From positions 1 through 13,258 of the forward strand of contig JAVBQU010000219.1 in NCBI GenBank assembly GCA_031548675.1: a DNA stretch of 13,258 bases, written 5' to 3'. The stretch comes from JAVBQU01 sp031548675. Its GTDB lineage: Bacteria; Bacteroidota; Bacteroidia; Bacteroidales; P3. Position 1 is the stretch's first letter. Each line of letters begins with the position of its first letter. Made by a program: the position numbers and the translations under genes. Shown in pieces: positions 4,655 to 12,309 of the stretch. Under the pieces are notes generated by a model. It made no database searches. It was not told where the DNA came from and saw nothing but the letters and a program-made list of their open reading frames with translations.

Positions 4655-7108
4655 TTAGTCTTCCTTTTGAGCAATATATTGCTTTACTTTTTCGATAAAG
4701 GCTTCGGAATTTATGATAAACAAAGCTGCATCTTCTTTCCATTTGGGGTACAAATCAGAAGTTTTTCCACGCAGTACATCCATTTTTTGCAAAAATATAA
4801 GCAATTCTCCGGCTTCGAGCTGGGTAAACGAAGGCTGCATTTTATGGCAAAGCAATTGAGCTTCTGCGAAATCATCATGAACTACAGCTTGGTGAAGGTT
4901 TTTCAAATTTTCAGCGGCAGCATCTATAAATATTGATAAAATATTTTTCACTTCTTCCACATCGTCATCAAACATAGCTCTTAACATTGCAAAACTATGT
5001 TTTGTATTTTGGGCATATATTTTCTCATCCTGCATATTATTATTTCTGAAAAGCTTTGATAACAGTATGGCATCAAACGGTTTTCGAAGATAGCCGTTGA
5101 ATCCTAGCTTTATCGCTATTTCGTTATCATAATTACTATGCGCTGTTACCAACAGAACGGGAATAGATTTATTTATACTTCGTGTTTTTGCCAGAATATC
5201 TACACCTGAAAATTTCCCCATTTCCATATCCGTCAGTATTATATCGTAGTATGAAAATGCATTTACGCTGGCGTAATTTTCAAATTCAAAGATTGTTGAA
5301 CAAACATCAACTTTATGTCCTAAATGTGATAACATTCTACCCAAAACATACAATTGGTCTTTATCATCATCTATAACCAACAATTTATATTCTTTTTTTG
5401 AAAGGGAAGCATCTTCTTTTGGGATTCTCGAAACGGGGACATCAACTTTTTGTACCGGAATCAAAATCTCGACTTGAGTACCTTCTCCTTCTTTTGACAA
5501 AATAGTCATCTTACCTTTCAGCAGTTCTAATAGCCCTTTTACAACATACATTCCAAAACCACTTCCTTTGCTTGCAGAGCCTTGTGAATTAATTCTTGAA
5601 AAGGGTTTGCAAACTTCATTTATTTTATCGGAGGGAATGCCTACACCTGTATCGGTAACTGAAAAAGAGAGTAATCCGTTTTCATAAGCTGTAATCAATT
5701 TTATGCTGCCGCTATGGGTGTATTTTATGGCATTAGAAAGTATATTCCCTAAAATCCGTTCTATTTTAAGGCTATCGGAGCAAACCCATAAATCTTTCTC
5801 AATGGAATTTTGACAATGAAATGAAAGCCCTTTTTGCATTGCCAAAGGTGAAAAAATATTCGAAACTTCGCTACTCAATTTCCCAACATTAAAATCAGTC
5901 GGCATTAATTTTAACTTCCCTTGCTCCAATGCCGAAAAATCGAGTAAATTCTCAAGCAAAGCAGAAATATATTTAACCGAATTCTGCATAGAGCTTATGT
6001 TCTGCACATTTTCCGAAGAGGCAGGCATGGTTTGTTTGCATACTTCAAAATATCCGAATATAGAGCCTAAAGGTGCTTTAATATCGTGTGAAATAGATAA
6101 AAACAATTTATGCCGCTCCTCCATCAATTGCCGGATAAACTCATTAGATTCTTCTAATACTTTACGGGCATCGTACCCTTTGTTCACATTTTTGATTATG
6201 AGTATAACTAATGCCAAAATAAGAATCAAAGAAATTGAACCGCTAATGAACAAAAAAACATAATTTCGCTGAATGAGTTGTTCATTTTTTTGGATTTCGA
6301 GAATAATTGTATTGAATATATCTTGATGAAGCCGGGTAAGCAATGTACGAATTTGTACAGTAACTTCTTGGTTAGAAATCATTATACGTCCTACATTTTG
6401 CCGTATCTTATCTATCCGTCTTGTATATTTATGCGAAGCAAGTTCTGAGAAATACTGAATATCTGACATTATATTCAAACTATCTGGAGTAGAGATTTTT
6501 AAAGTATCTGCTTGTACTGAGGTAACCGATAGGGTTGTTTCTACATGCTTATCTGGAGAAAAAACAGCTCCGATTCTTTCCCAAAAACCTTTATGCGGCG
6601 TATTTTGTAAAACCGTATCTTTCTGCGTAGTAGTAACCAATACGGTTTCTTTTCTGGGTGGGATTTCGTAATCTTTTAATTTTTGATTAATAGTATCTAA
6701 AGGGTTTCTTTTGTTAAACTGCCTGTTTAATTCTGCTATTATATTTTCATTTCGGTTTAATAATTGCCTAAGTGAATCCAGCATTTTTTTTTGCTGAATA
6801 TGATTCATGGAAGACAATGAATCAATCAGTTTTTCTACATGACCAGATAAAGTTTGATATTGGTTGCGGTATTTGGTTCTTTCTGATAAAATATAAAGTT
6901 CTTTTGCCGATTGTGCCTGCCTTTCCAGTAAAATAATGTCGTTAGTGATAATGAGGGTTTGGTTATATTGCTGAATATTTTTCTTCTGTTGATTTACATT
7001 GCGTTTTAAATTATACATGTAAATTATCATTCCGCAACAAACTACAGCAACAAATATATAAATCAGTACCACATTCAATCGCACTTTATTTTCAATTGAC
7101 TTCTTCAT
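4655..7108 (-). CDS. Hybrid sensor histidine kinase with receiver and HPt domains
   Basis: An 817-residue inner-membrane sensor kinase. Membrane segments at about 11-31 and 283-306 enclose a periplasmic region of about 250 residues, largely helical and Gln/Asn/Lys-rich with coiled-coil character, whose ligand is unknown. Then come the HisKA helix with phospho-acceptor His341 (SISHDIKAPLG); HATPase_c with the N box around Asn455/Asn459, G1 DTGVGIP (486-492) and G2 GSGFGM (515-520); a receiver domain with the acidic pocket at 580-582, phospho-acceptor Asp627, Thr655 and Lys676; and a C-terminal HPt domain with His755 (LCHKMQPSFTQLEA). So three phosphorelay stations are in one chain. The NtrC-type regulator is encoded 171 bases upstream in the same orientation, and I see no convincing promoter in the gap, so the two are probably co-transcribed and cognate. 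The start gives a normal Lys-rich N-terminus before the first membrane segment. Confidence 0.93.
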   Translation of the reverse strand: MKKSIENKVRLNVVLIYIFVAVVCCGMIIYMYNLKRNVNQQKKNIQQYNQTLIITNDIILLERQAQSAKELYILSERTKYRNQYQTLSGHVEKLIDSLSSMNHIQQKKMLDSLRQLLNRNENIIAELNRQFNKRNPLDTINQKLKDYEIPPRKETVLVTTTQKDTVLQNTPHKGFWERIGAVFSPDKHVETTLSVTSVQADTLKISTPDSLNIMSDIQYFSELASHKYTRRIDKIRQNVGRIMISNQEVTVQIRTLLTRLHQDIFNTIILEIQKNEQLIQRNYVFLFISGSISLILILALVILIIKNVNKGYDARKVLEESNEFIRQLMEERHKLFLSISHDIKAPLGSIFGYFEVCKQTMPASSENVQNISSMQNSVKYISALLENLLDFSALEQGKLKLMPTDFNVGKLSSEVSNIFSPLAMQKGLSFHCQNSIEKDLWVCSDSLKIERILGNILSNAIKYTHSGSIKLITAYENGLLSFSVTDTGVGIPSDKINEVCKPFSRINSQGSASKGSGFGMYVVKGLLELLKGKMTILSKEGEGTQVEILIPVQKVDVPVSRIPKEDASLSKKEYKLLVIDDDKDQLYVLGRMLSHLGHKVDVCSTIFEFENYASVNAFSYYDIILTDMEMGKFSGVDILAKTRSINKSIPVLLVTAHSNYDNEIAIKLGFNGYLRKPFDAILLSKLFRNNNMQDEKIYAQNTKHSFAMLRAMFDDDVEEVKNILSIFIDAAAENLKNLHQAVVHDDFAEAQLLCHKMQPSFTQLEAGELLIFLQKMDVLRGKTSDLYPKWKEDAALFIINSEAFIEKVKQYIAQKED

Positions 7109-7165
7109 TTTTTTACATCAAATATTTATTTTTGATTACAGAAAAAGCTTTCCTATAATGGGCAT

Positions 7166-7207
7166 AAGCCTAAGACTCTACAGATATTGAAAATCTGTAA
7201 AGCCTAA
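7166..7207. repeat. Direct repeat AAGCCTAA flanking a small hairpin, in the regulator-kinase gap
   Basis: AAGCCTAA occurs at 7166-7173 and 7200-7207, 34 bases apart. Between the copies lies a 7-bp inverted repeat, TACAGAT (7179-7185) with ATCTGTA (7193-7199). The arrangement could be a regulator site, an RNA processing or attenuation structure tuning kinase levels, or chance in AT-rich DNA. Confidence 0.3.
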
Positions 7208-7279
7208 TAAGATTGGACTATCTTGAGTATCTAGGTATTAAACTCCCTGATATTTATGCAAATCTGCCTATAACTTCTG

Positions 7280-8599
7280 TTACAGAGGAATGCCGTATTG
7301 GTGCAATTTGTTATATAGTGTTTTCCGGTCTATTTTTAGCAAATGAGCAGCCATAGTTTTATTTCCATGGGTTTGTTTTAAAGCAGTTTCTATTTGTTCC
7401 CGTTCATTTGCTAAATGTAGTCCTAAAAAAGGTTCTGCAAAGGGTTTTATGTGAAATGATAATATGGGTAAATCTTCTACCGTGATTTCATTTGTCTGCG
7501 CAAATAGGACAGCCCTGCGTATTACATTTCTTAATTCGCGCAGATTTCCATCCCAATTGTGTTTTTCCAGTATATGGGTTGCTTCTGGGGTTATATAGGT
7601 TACATTTTTACCCAGTTCACTATTGGCTTCTTGCAAAAAATGATGAGCAAAAATAATAATATCTTCAACCCGTTCACGAAGAGGAGGAACGATAATTGAA
7701 AATTCATTTAGCCGATGATACAAATCTTCTCTGAATTTCCCATTTACAATAGCATTATCCAAACTTTCGTTAGTAGCTGCAATTAATCGGATATCAATTT
7801 TTAAGTCTGTAGCAGAACCGACAGGACGTATTTTCCGTTCTTGCAAAGCCCGTAATAATTGTACTTGTACTTCGTAAGACAGATTACCTATTTCATCTAA
7901 AAAAACAGTACCTCCGCCGGCTTGCTCAAAAACACCTTTTTTATCTGCTCCTGCAGAGGTAAACGAACCTTTTAAATGTCCGAACAATTCGCTTGGTGCA
8001 AGTTCTTTGGAAAGACTTCCGCAATCTACAGCTATAAATGGAGCATTTTTACGTGTGCTATTTTCGTGTATCAAACGTGCTGCATATTCTTTGCCGGTTC
8101 CACTCTCTCCCATAATCAAAACCGACATTTGGGTAGGAGCAACCAGCATAATATGTTTATGCACCTGATTCATTATTTCGCTTTTTCCATAAACAAAACC
8201 GGAATCTTTTGGTATTGCCTCTTTTTCTTTTTGGATAGGAGTATTTAAGGCTTCTTCTATTTTTTGCTTTAAAACAGAATGGTTTATCGGCTTTTCAAGA
8301 TAATCGAAAGCTCCCAGTTTCATAGCTGAAACAGCACTTTGTATTTCAGCATAACTTGTCATTACAATAACAGGAGGCGGCATTTTTTGCTCTTTTATCC
8401 ACGCAAGAAACATAATGCCATCGCCGTCGGGCAATCTTAAATCGGTAAGAATTAAGTCAAATTCGTTTTTAACAAACTCTTTTCGGGCTTGTTCTATTCT
8501 TGATACTAAAATCGCTTCAAAGTCATTTCGCTTGAACCATTTTTCCAATATGGTTCCAAACGAAATATCATCTTCTATAATAAGTACTTTACGAATCAT
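7280..8599 (-). CDS. NtrC-family sigma54-dependent response regulator
   Basis: A 439-residue cytosolic transcription activator. The receiver domain (about 3-118) has Asp10/Asp11, phospho-acceptor Asp53, Thr81 and Lys103. The AAA+ domain (about 135-375) has Walker A GESGTGKE (164-171), the sigma54-contact loop GSFTSA at 211-216 instead of the canonical GAFTGA, Walker B TVFLDE (231-236), the FREDLYHRL arginine-finger segment (289-297) and sensor II GNLRELRN (351-358). A Fis-type helix-turn-helix closes the protein (about 398-437, ending KTLYNKLHQYGI). On phosphorylation it should oligomerise and remodel sigma54-RNA polymerase at -24/-12 promoters. The hybrid kinase gene follows, so the likely route is kinase His341, receiver Asp627, HPt His755, regulator Asp53. 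I found no convincing sigma54 promoter in the gaps of this window, so its targets are probably elsewhere. Confidence 0.93.
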   Translation of the reverse strand: MIRKVLIIEDDISFGTILEKWFKRNDFEAILVSRIEQARKEFVKNEFDLILTDLRLPDGDGIMFLAWIKEQKMPPPVIVMTSYAEIQSAVSAMKLGAFDYLEKPINHSVLKQKIEEALNTPIQKEKEAIPKDSGFVYGKSEIMNQVHKHIMLVAPTQMSVLIMGESGTGKEYAARLIHENSTRKNAPFIAVDCGSLSKELAPSELFGHLKGSFTSAGADKKGVFEQAGGGTVFLDEIGNLSYEVQVQLLRALQERKIRPVGSATDLKIDIRLIAATNESLDNAIVNGKFREDLYHRLNEFSIIVPPLRERVEDIIIFAHHFLQEANSELGKNVTYITPEATHILEKHNWDGNLRELRNVIRRAVLFAQTNEITVEDLPILSFHIKPFAEPFLGLHLANEREQIETALKQTHGNKTMAAHLLKIDRKTLYNKLHQYGIPL

Positions 8600-8754
8600 T
8601 AGCGTTCAAATTTAAAACTTTCCCTAAATAAAATTAGGTGTTATTATATCTGGCTTTTTAGAGCTATCATAATCTTAGGGTTGCTTCTAGAGCTTATAAT
8701 TTTCGAAACTCAAACTGCTGTTTTCTATAATTTCGTATTTTGAATATTGGAAAA

Positions 8755-9372
8755 TTAATCTGGTACTTTTGGATGAATAAATTGTATTGTTGATTTTAGT
8801 GGTGGTGGAAATTTTCGAAATAAACTATCTTGTACATTTAAAATAATTTGCTCAGAATAATTGGGTTTATGTGAAATATTTCTTTGAAAAACATTCGCAT
8901 ATATTGCTATCAAACTATCAGCTTGTTTTAATTCTCTAGGTAGGCTTTCTAGTTCACAATATTCAATAATTCTTTGCGTTCCATTTTGGAATATAATAAG
9001 CAGACACATTTGTCTATCGTCAATACTTAGCTGACTTAATTTTCTTACATACGAATCCTTATAGCTTCCTTTTACTATTTTTGTCATTAAATCAACAAAA
9101 TCATCCTCAACGTTATAAACATAAAATTTCTCCAATCCAAATTGGGAAAAATTTCCCGTATCCGTATTCTTACTTTCGGATTTGCCAATAAATAAACTAT
9201 CTCCTGAATTAAATCTAAATTCGGCATATTGGTTCAAATACAATCGGGGAGTACCAATAGTATCATACAAAATTCTTGGTTCGAGACGGATAAAAATTAT
9301 TTTATCGTTGTTCTGTGTACTACTACAGCCTATAAAAGTGATAGCAAAAAGTCCAAAAAATAACTTTTTCAT
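8755..9372 (-). CDS. Lipoprotein of unknown function
   Basis: A 205-residue protein that starts with a classic lipoprotein signal, MKKLFFGLFAITFIGC, with acylated Cys at 16 followed by SSTQNN. It is therefore exported and membrane-anchored. The mature part appears to mix strands and helices, contains two further cysteines in the middle and ends in a Pro/Lys-rich tail. I do not recognise a family. It is 77 bases downstream of cydB and 155 bases upstream of the response regulator gene, in the same orientation. It could belong to either unit or neither; the sequence gives no decisive link. No clear terminator is visible between cydB and this gene. Confidence 0.75.
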   Translation of the reverse strand: MKKLFFGLFAITFIGCSSTQNNDKIIFIRLEPRILYDTIGTPRLYLNQYAEFRFNSGDSLFIGKSESKNTDTGNFSQFGLEKFYVYNVEDDFVDLMTKIVKGSYKDSYVRKLSQLSIDDRQMCLLIIFQNGTQRIIEYCELESLPRELKQADSLIAIYANVFQRNISHKPNYSEQIILNVQDSLFRKFPPPLKSTIQFIHPKVPD

Positions 9373-9449
9373 AAACAGTTTACTGTACTTAATTATGAGG
9401 AAACTTAAAGGCTACCCTGTAACTAAGTAAATCATTATTCATCATTAAA

Positions 9450-10619
9450 CTAATACGCTGCATCCTCTTTACCAATTTCTTCTTCAGTCATTTTCTTTTT
9501 GTTCATCTTCGTCCAAGCCCACCAGATATAAGCCAATACCGCCGGAATAAACAATGATACTACCGACATTACTTTCAAAGTGAAATAGCTCGAACTGCTG
9601 TTTTCAATTGTCAACGAATGTTGCAAATTGTAAGTCGAGGGATAATAAGCGGTGTGGTTATAACCTGCTATCAATAAAAGAGCAAATACTGTAAGTATTG
9701 TTCCTGCACCGGAAAACCAAATACCTTTGGTACTTTGTTTAAAGAGGGCTATAAAAATTCCTGCCAACACACCCACAACTCCTACTAAAAATAGAATCAA
9801 AACAACAGGCATCTGCAATAGATTATGGAGATATTTGTAAGGTTCCATAAACACTTCTTGAGTTTCCGGTTTTACGGCAAAACCCGATTGTGTTAAAAGC
9901 ATAATTACAAAAACGATAAAAAACACCACAAAAGGAAGGGCGTTATAGAGCAATTGCTTCTTAGCCCGATCGTAAATAGCATTATTATCAATGCTGTTGA
10001 TAAAATATAAACAGCCTAGGGTTCGGGCTAAAAAGCAAACAGCTAAGCCTAAAAGTACATTTTGGATATTTAAAGCGGCTTCTAATCCATGTGCTGCTCC
10101 TTGCCATTGTGAAATGGTAACTCCGCCATTTTCACCAAAAATATTGGTAAGGTTTTCTTTTTCCATCGAAAAAGCAGAACCTGTAAAAAATGTGGCTACA
10201 GCTACCCCTAACAAGAAAGTACCTCCAAAACCATTGATGGCTAAAAATGTTTCATAGGTCCGTTTACCAAGTACATTGCCGGGCTTGGTTCTATATTCAT
10301 AAGCTACTGCCTGCAATACAAAGCAAAGCAGAATAGCTATCCAAACCCAATAAGCTCCGCCAAAACTGGTAGAATAAAACAGAGGGAATGAGGCAAAAAA
10401 AGCTCCGCCAAAAGTAACCAAAGTCGTAAAAGTAAGTTCCCATTTACGCCCTAAAATATTTACCAAAATACTTCGTTCTGCATCGGTCTTGCCCAAACGG
10501 TAAATCAAAGTTTGTCCGCCTTGTACAAAAAGCAGAAATACCAGCAAAGCACCTAATAAGGCAATTAAAGCCCACCAATAGTGTTGCAAAAAACTGTAAG
10601 AAATGGCAGCGGTTATCAT
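9450..10619 (-). CDS. cydB: Cytochrome bd quinol oxidase subunit II (CydB)
   Basis: A 389-residue inner-membrane protein with about nine hydrophobic segments, the partner of CydA in the high-affinity cytochrome bd oxidase that reduces O2 to water with electrons from quinol. Family similarity is clearest at GKTDAERSILVN (43-54), GRKWE (57-61) and the FGGAFFASFPLFYSTSFGGAY stretch (about 70-90), and near the C-terminus at SSSYFTLKVMS. Compared with E. coli CydB from memory, the early DGFD motif (Asp26, Asp29) is replaced by QGGQ (33-36), and Asp58 of HWDG by Glu61 in KWEL; this seems to be a lineage variant of Bacteroidota. The start ATG overlaps the cydA stop as ATGA, so the pair is translationally coupled. 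Confidence 0.95.
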   Translation of the reverse strand: MITAAISYSFLQHYWWALIALLGALLVFLLFVQGGQTLIYRLGKTDAERSILVNILGRKWELTFTTLVTFGGAFFASFPLFYSTSFGGAYWVWIAILLCFVLQAVAYEYRTKPGNVLGKRTYETFLAINGFGGTFLLGVAVATFFTGSAFSMEKENLTNIFGENGGVTISQWQGAAHGLEAALNIQNVLLGLAVCFLARTLGCLYFINSIDNNAIYDRAKKQLLYNALPFVVFFIVFVIMLLTQSGFAVKPETQEVFMEPYKYLHNLLQMPVVLILFLVGVVGVLAGIFIALFKQSTKGIWFSGAGTILTVFALLLIAGYNHTAYYPSTYNLQHSLTIENSSSSYFTLKVMSVVSLFIPAVLAYIWWAWTKMNKKKMTEEEIGKEDAAY

Positions 10620-12196
10620 TGTTGTCCTCCTTCCTGTTTAGGTCCTAATTTAATTTGTTTGGTTAAAATGGTTAATTCTGCAATAAGCAAAATGGTAAAT
10701 AGCGAAGCAAAAAGCCAGAATGTAATCTGTACTGCCGAAGCATCTAATCGCGATACCGCAGCAATGGTGGGCATGGTATCTTGAATTGTCCATGGCTGTC
10801 GACCCACTTCGGCAACTATCCAGCCGGACTGCGAAGCCACGTAAACCAGCGGAATGGAAAGCAAAGCAGCCCAATGCATGATTTTCATATTTTCAAGCTT
10901 CTTTTTATAACTGAAAAACAAAACCAAAGCAAACAGCAAGATAAACCACATCCCCAATCCCACCATTATACGAAAACTGTAATAAGTCAGTGGAACATTG
11001 GGTACAACATCGTTTACATCATTCAAATAACCATAACCGAAATAGCGGAAATAATCCTTATAAAAAGCCTGTCCTTCGGGTGTATTCCGGTCAAATTTCT
11101 TACCCATTTCCGTAACTTGGTCTTGCTGTCCGTTTTTCTTAGCCAACTTATATTCGCGTAAAGTTTGGATGGCAATTTTTCCTCTTGCCATTTTTTCGGT
11201 TGCCGAAATAATATTTTGTTCTTTGTTTCCCAATGTCAGGTCGTTGATTCCGGGAACAAAAGCATCAAAATTGCGAAAGCTTAAAAATGAAAGCATTTTA
11301 GGAATTTCGAAATTAAAAATATGCACATCTTCTTGCTTTTTCCCTACTTCTTGTCCAGGTGTTAAAGCCCCTATTACACTTATGCCTGCACTGGATTTTC
11401 CATCATAAAGAGCTTCCATAGCAGCCAATTTCATAGGTTGGTTTTGAGCTACGTTGTGTGCAGAAGTATCGCCGGTAGCAACAGTAATTACCGACATTAT
11501 CAATCCGAAAATACCTGCTACACGGATACTTTTCAATGCCATAGAAGTCTCTCGTTTTTTTATTAAAAACCAAGAACTTACCCCTATCACAAAAACACTT
11601 CCCAGCAAATAGCATGATGAAGCTGTATGGAAAAATTTAGCTACTGCGGCAGGATTGGTTACTACTGCCCAAAAATTGTGCATTTCGTTGCGGGCTGTAT
11701 CGGGATTGAATTGCATGCCTACCGGATTTTGCATCCAGCCATTGGCAATGAGAATCCATACTGCCGAAAGCGTGGCTCCAAAAGCTACCATCCATGTGGA
11801 TAAAAGGTGGGCTTTTTTACCTACTTTGTTCCAACCAAAGAACATAACGGCGAAGAATGTGGATTCGATAAAGAAAGCGAAAATACCTTCGATAGCTAGC
11901 GGAGCTCCAAAGATATCGCCTACAAACCACGAATAGTTGCTCCAATTGGTTCCAAATTCAAATTCGAGAATAATCCCTGTCGCTATGCCGATGGCAAAGT
12001 TGATGGCAAAGAGTTTCATCCAGAATTTGGTAATACGTTTCCATTCTTCGTTACCAGAACGGACGTAAATGGTTTCCATAAATGCCACTATAAAACCCAA
12101 GCCAAGGGTAAGCGGCACAAAAAGCCAGTGATAGATTGCCGTAAGTGCAAATTGCAACCGCGACCAATCGACTAAATTCATATCAATGTTTTCCAT
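10616..12196 (-). CDS. cydA: Cytochrome bd quinol oxidase subunit I (CydA)
   Basis: A 526-residue inner-membrane subunit carrying haems b558, b595 and d, and the quinol site. Visible family residues, matched by eye to E. coli CydA, are: His23 in the YHWLFVPLT segment (haem b595 ligand, E. coli His19), His190 in FFHTASS and Met411 in RIMVGLG (haem b558 ligands, E. coli His186 and Met393), Glu103 and Glu111 in the IEGIFAFFIEST region (E. coli Glu99/Glu107), the Q-loop residues around Lys256 and Glu261, and GRQPW at 465-469. The long Q-loop insertion (about 260-400) makes it the L type. The enzyme supports respiration at low O2 and resists nitric oxide and cyanide, which suits a nanaerobic Bacteroidota. 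The ATG at 12196 is preferred; an internal ATG five codons later (MNLVDWSRLQF) also works. Confidence 0.97.
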   Translation of the reverse strand: MENIDMNLVDWSRLQFALTAIYHWLFVPLTLGLGFIVAFMETIYVRSGNEEWKRITKFWMKLFAINFAIGIATGIILEFEFGTNWSNYSWFVGDIFGAPLAIEGIFAFFIESTFFAVMFFGWNKVGKKAHLLSTWMVAFGATLSAVWILIANGWMQNPVGMQFNPDTARNEMHNFWAVVTNPAAVAKFFHTASSCYLLGSVFVIGVSSWFLIKKRETSMALKSIRVAGIFGLIMSVITVATGDTSAHNVAQNQPMKLAAMEALYDGKSSAGISVIGALTPGQEVGKKQEDVHIFNFEIPKMLSFLSFRNFDAFVPGINDLTLGNKEQNIISATEKMARGKIAIQTLREYKLAKKNGQQDQVTEMGKKFDRNTPEGQAFYKDYFRYFGYGYLNDVNDVVPNVPLTYYSFRIMVGLGMWFILLFALVLFFSYKKKLENMKIMHWAALLSIPLVYVASQSGWIVAEVGRQPWTIQDTMPTIAAVSRLDASAVQITFWLFASLFTILLIAELTILTKQIKLGPKQEGGQQ

Positions 12197-12256
12197 AATT
12201 TATGTGTATTTGGTTAATTGTTGATTTGATTATTTGAGATTTTAAGTTTTTTGTTA

Positions 12257-12273
12257 CACAGAGTATCACTGAG
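12257..12273. repeat. CACAGAG/CACTGAG tandem, 10-bp period, upstream of cydA
   Basis: CACAGAG (12257-12263) and CACTGAG (12267-12273) lie one helical turn apart, about 60-80 bases upstream of the cydA start. The placement would suit an operator for an oxygen- or redox-responsive regulator, but the sites match no FNR or CRP consensus I know. No clear TAnnTTTG promoter is visible in this gap (12197-12309). Confidence 0.25.
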
Positions 12274-12309
12274 GTTTATAATATTTTTTATTCATACCAT
12301 AGTATAATA

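Noticed and set aside
8607..8614. TAAATTTG (-7-like) just before the response regulator start
   Set aside because: It lies only 8 bases from the start codon, so transcription would begin at or inside the ATG, and no -33 partner is evident; probably chance in AT-rich DNA.
10650..10874. Minus-strand frame of 74 codons inside cydA
   Set aside because: It is an out-of-frame shadow within the conserved C-terminal coding region of cydA.
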